Origin: Pseudoalteromonas ruthenica
GTDB lineage: Bacteria > Pseudomonadota > Gammaproteobacteria > Enterobacterales > Alteromonadaceae
Direction of reading: 5' to 3'
Assembly (NCBI RefSeq): GCF_008808095.1
Contig: NZ_CP023397.1
Span: 434,001 to 498,000, forward strand
Length of the DNA: 64,000 nt
How positions within the stretch are numbered: the first letter of the stretch is position 1; each line of letters opens with the position of its first letter. Both the position numbers and the translations under genes were made by a program. A model generated the notes under the pieces. It was not told where the DNA came from. It saw nothing but the letters and a program-made list of their open reading frames with translations, and did no database searches. Below are positions 1-8,398 of this stretch, piece by piece.

Positions 1-992
1 TGATCGTTGGCCACGGGCGTATAGTCGCTGGCGAATAGTTCATGAAAGTCTTGTTCTTGGGCGATTAAGCGGCGGCAGCTGTATTGCAGTTGCTCACTAC
101 TAAGGGAAGTGGCGCGGATAAACAAGCGTTCACTACACCGGTGGTTAATCGGTAGTACATCATCAATATTGGGGCTCGCACAGCGCGCTTGGAAGCCCTC
201 TTTACAGTAGCTCAAACCACGAAAACTATTGACCAAATATACAGTTGAAAATAATCGCTGTTGCTCGTTTTCATCGTCAGTACTTTGTTGCACTGCTCGC
301 CAAATCGCGGCATCAAGCGCGTGTTGTTGTGGCAGAGGTAACAATTGATGCCAATAGCCCAATACCCAAAGTGCATGCTGTTGTTGCCATTGCGAGCGGG
401 AAAGGGCATCACTAAGCACCGTCAAGGTTGAGGGCGAGTGGACAAGTGTGTGTTGCAGCGGCGCTTCGGTGCGCGCGCTGAAAGCCAAAAAGGCCAGTGC
501 CCGATAACTTTCCCAAAGCGCATAGTCAGCGTGAATGGTTGTAGTATCAGGCTGCATGGCAATAAAGTCAGTGAGCGTGCTAATCCAAGAGGATGCCTTA
601 GGGTGCAATGCGGGGGTATCAAGCAAGCGATAGATGCTCACCGCATAATGCTCCATAAAGCGATAATACTCGGCGCTATCCGTCTCTTTGGCCTTGTTAG
701 CTAAGCGTTGTAAAGAGTTGGCGAGCTTAGTTCGCAGGCGCTCGCTGAGTTTATCGGGTTCGCCGAGATAGCTATATGAGCGTAAGAAATAAAGCACCGC
801 ATTAATCTGCTGCCACTGTGGGTGTGTCTGGTTCGCTTGGCTGTGCAAAAAGATAACGGCTTGCTTTGCCTCGGCCAACCTTGGCGTGCTCGACCAGCCA
901 TCGATTGCGGGGGCAAGAGCGGATTCATCACGAGGGAGTGATGCACACCCAGTGATGAGTATTAGTAAAAGGATGAGCGTTATTATCTTCAT
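1..992 (-). CDS. Collagenase-like M9 peptidase lipoprotein, N-terminal part (runs off window)
   Basis: The frame is open from an ATG at 992 to the left edge, about 330 codons, with no stop. It begins with a lipoprotein signal: a short hydrophobic stretch, then a lipobox ending LITGC near residue 16, so the protein is probably anchored to the outer membrane. The rest resembles the N-terminal activator region of Vibrio-type M9 collagenases. Signs are the YYRFMEHY segment, a Cys-rich stretch (YCKEGF, RCASPN, HRCSERLF) and a QEQDFHELF segment followed by VANDQ at the edge. The HExxH zinc site would lie outside the window, so activity cannot be judged. It is divergent from the peroxidase operon and shares its operator-bearing intergenic region. 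M9 assignment is from remembered family features. Confidence 0.72.
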   Translation of the reverse strand, partial: MKIITLILLLILITGCASLPRDESALAPAIDGWSSTPRLAEAKQAVIFLHSQANQTHPQWQQINAVLYFLRSYSYLGEPDKLSERLRTKLANSLQRLANKAKETDSAEYYRFMEHYAVSIYRLLDTPALHPKASSWISTLTDFIAMQPDTTTIHADYALWESYRALAFLAFSARTEAPLQHTLVHSPSTLTVLSDALSRSQWQQQHALWVLGYWHQLLPLPQQHALDAAIWRAVQQSTDDENEQQRLFSTVYLVNSFRGLSYCKEGFQARCASPNIDDVLPINHRCSERLFIRATSLSSEQLQYSCRRLIAQEQDFHELFASDYTPVAND

Positions 993-1037
993 ACTGAATC
1001 AGTTTTTATTATTTAGCTAGACCATACACTTAGTGTA

Positions 1038-1051
1038 TATTGTATACAATA
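1038..1051. promoter_or_regulatory. OhrR/MarR-type palindrome, distal box
   Basis: A perfect 14-bp palindrome with core TTGTATACAA. It is 46 bp from the start codon of the collagenase-like gene, so it probably overlaps that gene's promoter. Its centre is 50 bp from the second box, about five helical turns. Assignment to OhrR is inferred from the ATTGTNNACAAT pattern and the ohrR-like gene downstream. Confidence 0.55.
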
Positions 1052-1059
1052 AATAAAAC

Positions 1060-1092
1060 TTGAAAGCATTTATATTGCGATCAATTATATTG
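1060..1092 (+). promoter_or_regulatory. Candidate sigma70 promoter of the gpx-ohrR operon
   Basis: TTGAAA at 1060-1065 and ATTATA at 1084-1089 with an 18-bp spacer. The -10 element falls inside the proximal palindrome, the expected arrangement for an autoregulating OhrR repressor. The hexamers are modest matches. Confidence 0.4.
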
Positions 1093-1107
1093 TGCACAAT
1101 ATAATTG
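1082..1107. promoter_or_regulatory. OhrR/MarR-type palindrome, proximal operator of gpx
   Basis: A perfect 26-bp palindrome (13-bp arms, no spacer) with core ATTGTGCACAAT, ending 10 bp before the gpx start codon. It covers the likely -10 region. Its core matches the box at 1038-1051 (ATTGTNNACAAT). A MarR/OhrR dimer, probably the product of the second gene of the operon, is the likely ligand. Confidence 0.65.
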
Positions 1108-1117
1108 CGAGGTATTT

Positions 1118-1600
1118 ATGTCTATTTATCAGTTTAACGCAGTCAATAACCGTGGCGAGCAAGTGTCACTTGAGCAATATCGAGGCAAAGTCTTACTGAT
1201 CGCCAATACTGCAAGTAAGTGCGGCTTTACACCGCAATACCAAGGGTTGAACGCGCTTTATCAAGACTTTGAAAATAAGGGGTTGGTGGTGCTCGCTTTT
1301 CCATGTAACCAGTTTGGCGCTCAAGAGCCTGGTGATGATGCGCAGATAAGTGAGTTTTGTGAACTTAATTACGGCGTGTCGTTTCCGGTAATGACTAAGG
1401 TGGATGTTAATGGTGCCGATGCCCACCCTTTGTTTTCCTATTTAAAGCAACAAGCGCCGGGCGTGCTAGGCTCTAAGGCCATAAAGTGGAACTTCACTAA
1501 GTTCTTAGTTGACCAGCAAGGGCAGGTAGTGAAACGTTACGCACCGACGACAAAACCCGAAGCTATACGCGCCGATATTGAACAACTATTAGCACCCTAA
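1118..1600 (+). CDS. Glutathione peroxidase family protein (thiol peroxidase)
   Basis: A 160-residue protein of usual bacterial length that reduces hydrogen and organic peroxides using thiols. The active-site segment NTASKCGFTPQY gives the peroxidatic Cys at residue 35 (Cys, not selenocysteine). The FPCNQFG motif near residues 61-67 holds a second Cys and the conserved Gln. KWNFTKFLV supplies the Trp/Asn of the catalytic tetrad. No signal peptide, so cytoplasmic. It is the first gene of a two-gene operon; its stop directly abuts the ATG of the OhrR-like regulator. The 26-bp palindrome upstream suggests induction by organic peroxides. Whether glutathione or thioredoxin is the reductant cannot be told. 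Confidence 0.93.
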   Translation: MSIYQFNAVNNRGEQVSLEQYRGKVLLIANTASKCGFTPQYQGLNALYQDFENKGLVVLAFPCNQFGAQEPGDDAQISEFCELNYGVSFPVMTKVDVNGADAHPLFSYLKQQAPGVLGSKAIKWNFTKFLVDQQGQVVKRYAPTTKPEAIRADIEQLLAP

Positions 1601-2047
1601 ATGACAGATAACAGCACCTTATATTTGCAAAACCAACTTTGTTTTAAGCTCTACACTGCCTCTCGGCTAGTTGTGCGGGGCTATCAACCTATGTTGAATG
1701 AGCTGGGCCTGACCTATCCTCAATATCTAGTGCTTTTGGTGCTTTGGCAGCGCCATGAACAGCAACAATTGCCCATGAGCCTTAAATCACTTGGCGCAGA
1801 GCTGCACCTTGACTCAGGCACATTGACGCCGCTGTTAAAACGGATGCAAAAGCAGGAGCTGCTATCTCGAGTGCGCAGTGATGATGATGAACGGCAATTG
1901 CAAATAGCGCTTACTGAGGCGGGCTTGGCGCTGCAAAGCAACGCTAAGCAGTGGCGAGACACCCTAAGTCAATCTCTGCAGTGTCAGCGAGAAGAACTTA
2001 ATGCCATGGCACTGCAACTTGATGCGCTGATAGCCGAACTCAGCTAG
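1601..2047 (+). CDS. ohrR: MarR-family organic peroxide sensor, OhrR-like
   Basis: A 148-residue winged-helix regulator. The N-terminal segment LQNQLCFKLYTASR places a Cys at residue 14, equivalent to the reactive sensor Cys of OhrR proteins, and LTYPQYLVLLVLW carries the conserved tyrosines region. The wing and recognition helix follow (LDSGTLTPLLKRM, RSDDDERQLQIALT). OhrR represses peroxide genes until its Cys is oxidised. Here it follows a glutathione peroxidase with zero spacing, not ohr, which lies about 6 kb away. It likely binds the palindromes at 1038 and 1082. Its stop overlaps the stop of the convergent mscS gene by the sequence CTAG. Confidence 0.88.
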   Translation: MTDNSTLYLQNQLCFKLYTASRLVVRGYQPMLNELGLTYPQYLVLLVLWQRHEQQQLPMSLKSLGAELHLDSGTLTPLLKRMQKQELLSRVRSDDDERQLQIALTEAGLALQSNAKQWRDTLSQSLQCQREELNAMALQLDALIAELS

Positions 2048-3108
2048 ATGATGTTGTTGCCTTGTTCGGGCTCTCGGGATTTTTGCGCCTGTTCACGGAT
2101 ATCTTCGGCGTCGCTACTGATGTCATCCACCGCTTGATTATGGCGGCTGGCGCCAGTACGCGGCTTTGCCTTTTGTGGCTGTGCATGCGTAGTCTCGGCT
2201 GAGCCGTCAGGTTGGTTAACAATAATGCGCTCTCGAGCATCGTCAGGCATGCTGATCTCCTGTTCGGTAAAGGTATCGACCACCTCGCGCATCAGGTGCG
2301 AGGCCACTTTAAGCACACTGAAGCGTTCGCTATCAACCCAGAAATAAACCTGCAGGTTAGCGGTGGATGCACCGAGATTATCAATTAACACTTGTGGTGG
2401 TGGGTCGCTCAATACCATGGTTTTACTGCTAATACACTGTAAAGCAAGCTGTTGAGCCTGCCTTAAGTTATTGTCGTAACCAACGCCGATAATAAAGTGA
2501 CCCCGCATCTTGGGGTTGGCTGTGAAGTTTTTGATCACATTTTTGTACACGGTGGCGTTGGGGATCTGAATATGGTTGCCATCAAAGTCAACCAAAGTGG
2601 TCGCGCGAGCAGTCACTTTACGCACTACGCCTAAACGGCCGTCCACCTCGATTACGTCATCGATTTTAAAAGGTCGCTGTATGCTTAGCAGCATACTAGA
2701 GATGAAATTCTCGGCAATGTCCTTAAAGGCGAACCCGAGAATGAGTCCGATAAGGCCGGTACCACTCATTACTGCGACAGCAAATTCAGTCAGTGCGGCC
2801 AGACGAAGAAACACATAAACACCCAGCAGCATAATGAGAATACTGATAAAACGGCGCATGACCACCTGAACTAAACGGCTTTGGCTGAACCGATGCAAAG
2901 GTTTGATCAACAGGTAGGCCACAGGGCGAGCGAGCAGGCAGCATAGGATCATGACTGCGAGGCCAAGGCTGAGATTAGGTAACATTTGCCAAGCATTGTG
3001 TAAAAACTGCCTAAACTGTTCACTCAATGCTTGCCAAGAGGGCTCAGGCATTGGCGGTGCAATGCGCTCAGCCGCCTTTAAAATCACAGTGGTGAGGTCA
3101 ATACTCAT
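2044..3108 (-). CDS. MscS-family small-conductance mechanosensitive channel
   Basis: A 354-residue inner-membrane protein of MscS type, which opens under membrane tension to release solutes on hypo-osmotic shock. Three membrane segments lie at about 45-165; the third, pore-lining one contains AVMSGTGLIGLILGFAFKD. The beta domain follows (RPFKIDDVIEVDG, near 185-200), then the alpha/beta C-domain. The last 50 or so residues are polar, low-complexity and rich in Gln, Arg and Glu, an extension beyond the E. coli MscS length of 286. It converges on ohrR with a 4-bp stop overlap and diverges from the yihY-like gene. Confidence 0.9.
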   Translation of the reverse strand: MSIDLTTVILKAAERIAPPMPEPSWQALSEQFRQFLHNAWQMLPNLSLGLAVMILCCLLARPVAYLLIKPLHRFSQSRLVQVVMRRFISILIMLLGVYVFLRLAALTEFAVAVMSGTGLIGLILGFAFKDIAENFISSMLLSIQRPFKIDDVIEVDGRLGVVRKVTARATTLVDFDGNHIQIPNATVYKNVIKNFTANPKMRGHFIIGVGYDNNLRQAQQLALQCISSKTMVLSDPPPQVLIDNLGASTANLQVYFWVDSERFSVLKVASHLMREVVDTFTEQEISMPDDARERIIVNQPDGSAETTHAQPQKAKPRTGASRHNQAVDDISSDAEDIREQAQKSREPEQGNNII

Positions 3109-3240
3109 GGTGTTTTTAGCCCATAAATGAACGAATAGGGGTATATGCGAGCAAATCCAGTGCCACTATGTTGGCGCTGTTATTGCTAGTTAACAAAGTA
3201 CGAAGACGGTGCGGCTGTGCCGCCGAGATAACGGAGTAAT

Positions 3241-4209
3241 ATGTTGAAAAAGCGAGGTTATCAGGCTCAAAAGCCCAGTGATGTTCCACTACGGGGGTGG
3301 TGGGATATAAGCAAACGGCTGGTCCATAATTTAGGCCAAGACAACTTATCCCTCGCCGCTGCGGGGGTAGCATTTTATGGCTTGTTGGCGATTTTTCCAG
3401 CTCTTGCGGCATTATTATCACTGTATGGCTATCTCTTCTCAGCAGCAGATATGGTTGAACAACTTGATAGAGCGCTGAGCTTACTTGCACCGGCGAGCCA
3501 AGACTTGGTCATGAGCCAAGTACAAGAGTTGAATGCGCAATCTCAAGCAAGCCTAAGCATCAGTGCCATTGTCGGTTTTGTGTTGACCATTTGGAGTAGT
3601 TCCAAAGGCGCGCAAGCGATGATCACTGCGTGCAATATTAGTTATCACGAGAGTAAAAAGCGCAATTTATTTATTGCCCTATTAACGCGCTTTGTTTTTG
3701 CTTTTGGCGCCATCATTATTGCGGTGGTGGCCCTTGCCACCATTGGTATATTGCCGGTAATACTCAATTATGTGGGCTTCGAGCGCAACATAGACTGGAC
3801 TATAAAATTAATCACGTGGGCGCTGCTGGCTGCCATCTTTTTATTGTCACTGAGTATTATTTATCGCTACGCGCCGCATCGTCGAGCGGCTAAGTGGCGA
3901 TGGCTTTCTTGCGGTGCGCTCATTGCCACCTGCATGTGGGTTGTCGCCTCGATTGGCTTTTCTTTTTACGTCTCACGGTTCGCCTCTTACAGTGAAACCT
4001 ATGGCTCACTGGCTGGTGTGGTGATCATGTTGATGTGGCTCTATATCAGCGCCTATATTGTCATTCTGGGCGCAGCGATTAACGCCAGTATTGAGCAACA
4101 AACCTTGACAGATAGCACTATAGGCGAGCCTCGCTCAAGAGGAGAACGTGGGGCAACCGTAGCCGATGAATTAACCACTAAGCAGCGCCAGCAGGTAGAT
4201 AAAGAATGA
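3241..4209 (+). CDS. YihY/BrkB-family inner-membrane protein
   Basis: A 322-residue polytopic membrane protein with about six hydrophobic segments. Family marks are LAAAGVAFYGLLAIFPALAAL near residues 38-58 and YGSLAGVVIMLMWLYISAYIVILGA near 250-275. The family (once wrongly called RNase BN) has no settled function; members are thought to be transport or envelope proteins. The last 40 residues are polar and cytoplasmic. The start ATG has a GGAG ribosome site 5 bp upstream. Divergent from mscS. Confidence 0.85.
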   Translation: MLKKRGYQAQKPSDVPLRGWWDISKRLVHNLGQDNLSLAAAGVAFYGLLAIFPALAALLSLYGYLFSAADMVEQLDRALSLLAPASQDLVMSQVQELNAQSQASLSISAIVGFVLTIWSSSKGAQAMITACNISYHESKKRNLFIALLTRFVFAFGAIIIAVVALATIGILPVILNYVGFERNIDWTIKLITWALLAAIFLLSLSIIYRYAPHRRAAKWRWLSCGALIATCMWVVASIGFSFYVSRFASYSETYGSLAGVVIMLMWLYISAYIVILGAAINASIEQQTLTDSTIGEPRSRGERGATVADELTTKQRQQVDKE

Positions 4210-4232
4210 ATTAGCACGGCGAGGAAATAAAA

Positions 4233-4253
4233 AAGGCCAGCTTTGCTGGCCTT
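4233..4253 (-). terminator. Intrinsic terminator of the CHRD lipoprotein gene
   Basis: A perfect 9-bp stem (AAGGCCAGC / GCTGGCCTT) with a TTT loop. On the minus strand it is followed by a run of T. It may also stop leftover transcripts of the yihY-like gene, but the plus-strand side has no good T tract. Confidence 0.85.
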
Positions 4254-4264
4254 ATATGTAAGCT

Positions 4265-6541
4265 TTATTGAATCTGTCCGCGTATTTCTCCGTCTGGAAA
4301 CGCAGGCGTATGGATATTCACGTAATGGCCACCACTGGCTAAAATGGCAAAAATTTCTGCGGTAATGGCCGTGTCCGCTGGTGCCATCCAACGGTTGGCG
4401 TTCTCCATGTCTTTCTCCAGGGCGACTAAGACCGGGCCATTCTCACCCAGATTACCGGTGTGAATGTGCGCCATAGTGGCATCACTGACACCGCTGGTAA
4501 GCACTTGCAGCTCGACGCCATAGTCGTTGGTGTTAACTAGGGCATAGCCATCACCAAAAGCGTCTGTGGTCACCATGGGTACTTGCTGATCGCCACTCAA
4601 AGGAAAGGCGACAAGTACATAGTTATCAGTAAGAATTTGTCCGCGCAGCTCACCCCCGGTATTGGCCGGTGTATGCACATTGACATAATGACCGCCTGAA
4701 GCCAGCACTGCGAAAATATCGGCATCAATTTGTGTGCCCTCTGGGGTCATCCACACCCCAGCATCATCCATGGATTGCTCGAGCGTAACAAACACCTCGC
4801 CGTTGGTACCAATACGGCCGGTATGAATGTGTGCAGCTGTGGCATCATCGACGCCTTCGGTGACAACCCGTACTTCAGTGCTGTAGTCGCTGGTATTCAC
4901 CAGGGCGTAACCACTGCCTGAGGCGGAAGTGGATACCGCAGGCACTTCTTGGGCACCACTTAGCGCGAAGGTGGCCAGCGCATAATTACTGGTCAGTATT
5001 TGTCCGCGTAACTCGCCGCCGGTGTTTGCTGGCGTATGCACGTTGACATAATGACCGCCTGAGGCCAGCACAGCAAAAATGTCGGCATCAATTTGCGTGC
5101 CCTCTGGGGTCATCCACACCCCGGCATCCTCCATGGATTGCTCCAAGGCAACAAAGACCTCGCCATTGGTGCCCACACGACCGGTGTGAATATGGGCGGC
5201 GGTGGCATCATCTACGCCCTCGGTTACCACCCGTACTTCGGTGTTGTAATCTCTGGTATTCACCAAGGCGTAACCACTACCCGTGGCGGTCGTACTAACA
5301 GCCGGCACTTCTTGCGCGCCGGAGAGGGCAAAAGTGGCCAAGGCAAAATTACTGGTCAGTATTTGTCCGCGTAATTCGCCGCCGGCATTGGCTGGGGTAT
5401 GCACATTGACGTAGTGACCGCCAGAGGCCAGCACAGCAAAAATATCAGCATCGATTTGTGTGCCTTCAGGGGCCATCCACGTACCGGCATCGTCAAGAGA
5501 TTGCTCAAGGGCGACCAACACTTCACCATTGGTGCCTACACGGCCGGTATGGATATGCGCCGCACTGGCATCATCAACGCCGGTGGTGTTGACCTTCAGC
5601 TCAACGCTATAGTCGTCGGTGTTGACTAGGGCATAACCGTCACCAGATGCCATAGTGTCAACCGCTGGAACTTCTTGAGCACCGGTTAGTGGGAAAGTCG
5701 CGGCAACAAAGTTATCTGTCAGAATTTGCCCGCGAATTTCACCATCGGGAAAGTCAGGGGTATGAACATTAACATAATGGCCGCCAGAGAGCAGAACAGC
5801 GAGTGTATCGGCGTCGATTTGCGTGCCCTCAGGTGCAACCCAATCGGTCATGACCTCATCATCTTGTTCGAGTACCACTAACACCTCACCATTGCTACCT
5901 ATGCGTCCGGTATGAATATGTGCGGCGGTGGCATCATCCACGCCCATGGTTACTGCGCGCAGCGCTAACTCATTATTGGTGCTGTCAAAGGCAGCATAGC
6001 CATAACCAAGACCGGCGCTGTCGTTAGCGGGAACTTGCTGCTCGCCGCTTAGTTTAAAGGTGATAATGGAGGTGGTATCAGGCACAATCTGGGCGCGAAG
6101 TTCTCCGTCTGGGTAGGCGTCGGTGTGGACATTAATGTACCAGTCGCCGTCCATTAAGTCCGATACTAAGTCTTCACTTAGATCGGTGATGGCCACCTCT
6201 AACATGCCTTCACTGGCAGCGCTAAAGGTGAAGGCGACATCGCCATTTTCGCCGATATCTCCATCATGAATGTGGGCAGCACTAAAGCCTTCGACATCAC
6301 TGACATCGAGAGAGGCTCGAAACTGCATCAGGTTCTCATCAAGCTCAACAGTGGCAGCAGCGCTTTGCATAGAATCGTTCATCGGTACTTCTTGCTTGGC
6401 GCTGAGCGTTAGCTCATAAGTTTGTGTGGCAGAAAATTCTGGTGCGGGAGGAGGGGGAGGCGGTGTAGTAACGTTGTCGTCATCGTCATCACTACAGGCA
6501 CTCACAAATAGTAGACTACTCAGTAACAGTAGGTATCTCAT
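4265..6541 (-). CDS. Lipoprotein with six tandem CHRD domains
   Basis: A 758-residue exported lipoprotein: signal peptide with lipobox VSAC (Cys16), an Asp run, a Pro-rich linker at about 27-34, then six CHRD domains at about 40-154, 158-275, 279-396, 400-517, 521-638 and 642-758. Each carries the pattern (A/G)QEVP, AAHIHTG, GGHYVNVHTP and GE(L/I)RGQI. CHRD is named from chordin; its molecular role in bacteria is unknown. Domains 3-5 are nearly identical, also in DNA, pointing to recent duplication or homogenisation. The protein probably sits on the envelope surface. Transcribed alone, with its own terminator. Confidence 0.9.
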   Translation of the reverse strand: MRYLLLLSSLLFVSACSDDDDDNVTTPPPPPPAPEFSATQTYELTLSAKQEVPMNDSMQSAAATVELDENLMQFRASLDVSDVEGFSAAHIHDGDIGENGDVAFTFSAASEGMLEVAITDLSEDLVSDLMDGDWYINVHTDAYPDGELRAQIVPDTTSIITFKLSGEQQVPANDSAGLGYGYAAFDSTNNELALRAVTMGVDDATAAHIHTGRIGSNGEVLVVLEQDDEVMTDWVAPEGTQIDADTLAVLLSGGHYVNVHTPDFPDGEIRGQILTDNFVAATFPLTGAQEVPAVDTMASGDGYALVNTDDYSVELKVNTTGVDDASAAHIHTGRVGTNGEVLVALEQSLDDAGTWMAPEGTQIDADIFAVLASGGHYVNVHTPANAGGELRGQILTSNFALATFALSGAQEVPAVSTTATGSGYALVNTRDYNTEVRVVTEGVDDATAAHIHTGRVGTNGEVFVALEQSMEDAGVWMTPEGTQIDADIFAVLASGGHYVNVHTPANTGGELRGQILTSNYALATFALSGAQEVPAVSTSASGSGYALVNTSDYSTEVRVVTEGVDDATAAHIHTGRIGTNGEVFVTLEQSMDDAGVWMTPEGTQIDADIFAVLASGGHYVNVHTPANTGGELRGQILTDNYVLVAFPLSGDQQVPMVTTDAFGDGYALVNTNDYGVELQVLTSGVSDATMAHIHTGNLGENGPVLVALEKDMENANRWMAPADTAITAEIFAILASGGHYVNIHTPAFPDGEIRGQIQ
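4619..5707 (-). repeat. Three tandem 363-bp units inside the CHRD gene
   Basis: Each unit encodes exactly 121 residues (one CHRD domain plus linker). Units begin at about 5707, 5344 and 4981 on the minus strand. The last two units differ by only a few residues; flanking domains 2 and 6 are more diverged. Such in-frame direct repeats can change copy number by recombination. Confidence 0.85.
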
Positions 6542-6684
6542 AATGGCTTCCTGTAAATTGATTGCTCACAGAGGGACGTTTACTGCGTGTCCAACTAGGG
6601 CGATTACGAAAGCCATATGAGAAACGATCAAATTTGCTTACATCGATTAACTTTTTATTTTCAAAACCAGCGAAATAGACCCGG

Positions 6685-7554
6685 TTATGTTTTATTAGGT
6701 TGCAATGATGAGCCAATGGACGCGGTGATCACTAAGGCTACGGCCAGCCATTGTAATGGCGTCAGCAATTCGCCCAAGATCATGAATCCGGCCAAAGCGG
6801 CAATGGCCGGTTCCATACTCATCATCACGCTAAAGCCTTGGGCCGGCATATTTCTAAGAGCAATCATTTCCAGCGTATAAGGTAAGGCGCTAGACATCAC
6901 ACCGACCAATAGGCCAAGCGGGATCACCTGCCAACTCAGCAAGTCCATGCCTTGAAATGCTGCGCCATAGGGGACTAATACCAGGGCTGCTACACTCATG
7001 CCTAAAGCAACAGTGCGTCCACCGGAGCTTTGCCCACCGGTGCGCTTACCAAAGAGGATGTAGCCTGCCCAGAAACCACCGGCCGCTAATGCGAGAATAA
7101 CACCGATGGGGTCGAGGCCCGTTTGCGCATCTATCTCCGGTAGCAGCAACACAATACCTGCGATGGCCAATGCCACCCACACTAAATCACGTTTACGTTT
7201 TGAGCTCAGCAATGCAACGCACAAAGGCCCAGTGAATTCCAGCGCCACACCGATCCCTAAGGGGATACGCTCAATGGCATAATAAAAGGTGATGTTCATA
7301 CCGCCTAAGCACAGGCCATAGGTGATAATACTGCGCCACTCGGTGCCTTGGGGAAGCGCTTTCCAGGGACGAAAAACCAGACACAGTACCAAGGCTGAGA
7401 AGCCTAAGCGCAAGGCTGTAGTCCCCTCAGGGCCTACTAGGGGAAATAGCTGTTTGGCAATAGAAGCGCCCGATTGAATCGTGACCATGGCCAATAAAAC
7501 ACAAAAAATAGCGCTGAGTAGCACACGGTATTGGGGAGAAAACATAGCAATCAT
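6685..7554 (-). CDS. rhtA: RhtA-like EamA/DMT exporter (threonine/homoserine type)
   Basis: A 289-residue inner-membrane transporter with ten predicted membrane helices in two EamA halves. Long stretches match E. coli RhtA as I remember it: GASIAKQLFPLVGPEGTTALRL, GGMNITFYYAIERIPLGI, VALEFTGPL and SALPYTLEMIAL followed by SMEPAIAALAG. RhtA exports threonine, homoserine and other amino acids by proton antiport; the substrate here is inferred. The frame runs upstream to a TTG at 7614, but the extra 20 residues are Pro/Thr-rich and unlike the family, so ATG 7554 is preferred (ATG 7545 is also possible). Neither has a clear ribosome site. Divergent from ohr. Confidence 0.85.
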   Translation of the reverse strand: MIAMFSPQYRVLLSAIFCVLLAMVTIQSGASIAKQLFPLVGPEGTTALRLGFSALVLCLVFRPWKALPQGTEWRSIITYGLCLGGMNITFYYAIERIPLGIGVALEFTGPLCVALLSSKRKRDLVWVALAIAGIVLLLPEIDAQTGLDPIGVILALAAGGFWAGYILFGKRTGGQSSGGRTVALGMSVAALVLVPYGAAFQGMDLLSWQVIPLGLLVGVMSSALPYTLEMIALRNMPAQGFSVMMSMEPAIAALAGFMILGELLTPLQWLAVALVITASIGSSLQPNKT

Positions 7555-7748
7555 CCGTGTTTGATGAGGTGGCGCTAGTGTAGCTAAGGGAGCTGGTGGG
7601 GTAAACATGGCCAATGGTTGCTGGTCGCATTTTTATTGTCATTGGTCTTGAAAACCATCGCTCGCGTCGCAACACCCATTATAGGCCCAAGAAAAACTTG
7701 GTAATTCGCTTATCACACTTAGCATCAACTGCTAAAGAGGAGCACAGT

Positions 7749-8183
7749 ATGAAGACACTTAATGAGGTTGCTTACACCGCGAAAGTACATACCGAAGGTG
7801 GCCGCGAAGGCCATGCTCAATCAGACGATGGTCGCTTGGACGTGACCCTGTCCATGCCTAAAGGGTTAGGCGGCGATGATGGCCAGGGGACCAATCCGGA
7901 GCAGTTATTTGCAGCAGGGTATTCAGCGTGTTTTATCGGCGCTATGCGCCACGTTGCCAACGAGGGAAATACCTCTTTACCTGAGGGCACCGCCATTGAC
8001 GCGCAGGTCTCAATAGGGCCGATTGAAGGCGGTTTTGGCATCAAGGCCAAATTGGAGATCCATCTGCCAGATATGGCTACAGATGAAGCGCAACAATTGA
8101 TTGAAAAAGCCCACCAAGTCTGCCCTTACTCAAATGCGACCCGAGATAATATTGAGGTACAACTGGTACTCAAAGACGCTTAA
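7749..8183 (+). CDS. ohr: Organic hydroperoxide resistance protein Ohr
   Basis: A 144-residue OsmC/Ohr-fold, lipoamide-dependent thiol peroxidase. The two catalytic cysteines are in YSACFIGAMRH (near residue 57) and HQVCPYSNATRDN (near 121); Arg and Glu of the active site also appear. The frame is open back to 7614, but ATG 7749 is preceded by AGAGGAG and gives the standard Ohr length. No OhrR-type palindrome like those at 1038 and 1082 is visible upstream; only a short inverted repeat, CCAAG-N5-CTTGG, at 7687-7701. Ohr may therefore not be controlled by the local OhrR. Confidence 0.93.
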   Translation: MKTLNEVAYTAKVHTEGGREGHAQSDDGRLDVTLSMPKGLGGDDGQGTNPEQLFAAGYSACFIGAMRHVANEGNTSLPEGTAIDAQVSIGPIEGGFGIKAKLEIHLPDMATDEAQQLIEKAHQVCPYSNATRDNIEVQLVLKDA

Positions 8184-8202
8184 GGCGTTTTAGTTACTGA
8201 AT

Positions 8203-8226
8203 AAGGGGTATCATTACCCCTTTTTA
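8203..8226 (+). terminator. Intrinsic terminator of ohr
   Basis: An 8-bp stem AAGGGGTA/TACCCCTT with a TCAT loop followed by T residues, 20 bp after the ohr stop codon. Confidence 0.85.
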
Positions 8227-8398
8227 AATCAGATGGTTATCAGCTTTTCGCTGATAATTTGAATAATTTTGCATCCAATTGCGAGGTTAAGCCGTTACGC
8301 CCCTGATGTAACTAAAGATAGCGACGTCAGGGCTAGGACGTGAAGCAGTATAGCGAAGACACGTTATAACACGGTTTAACAACTTGCGAGGAATGGAT

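Noticed and set aside
4730-5629. Regularly spaced plus-strand open frames opposite the CHRD repeats
   Set aside because: They recur every 363 bp only because the coding repeat on the other strand recurs; no ribosome sites or family similarity.
4619-5707. Direct repeats as a possible CRISPR array
   Set aside because: Units are 363 bp, in frame and encode CHRD domains; no short repeat/spacer pattern or cas genes.
8227-8398. Possible riboswitch in the leader of the propeller-like lipoprotein
   Set aside because: A TTATCAGC/GCTGATAA hairpin and a CCCTGA/TCAGGG pair are seen, but they do not fit GEMM or another known fold I can check.
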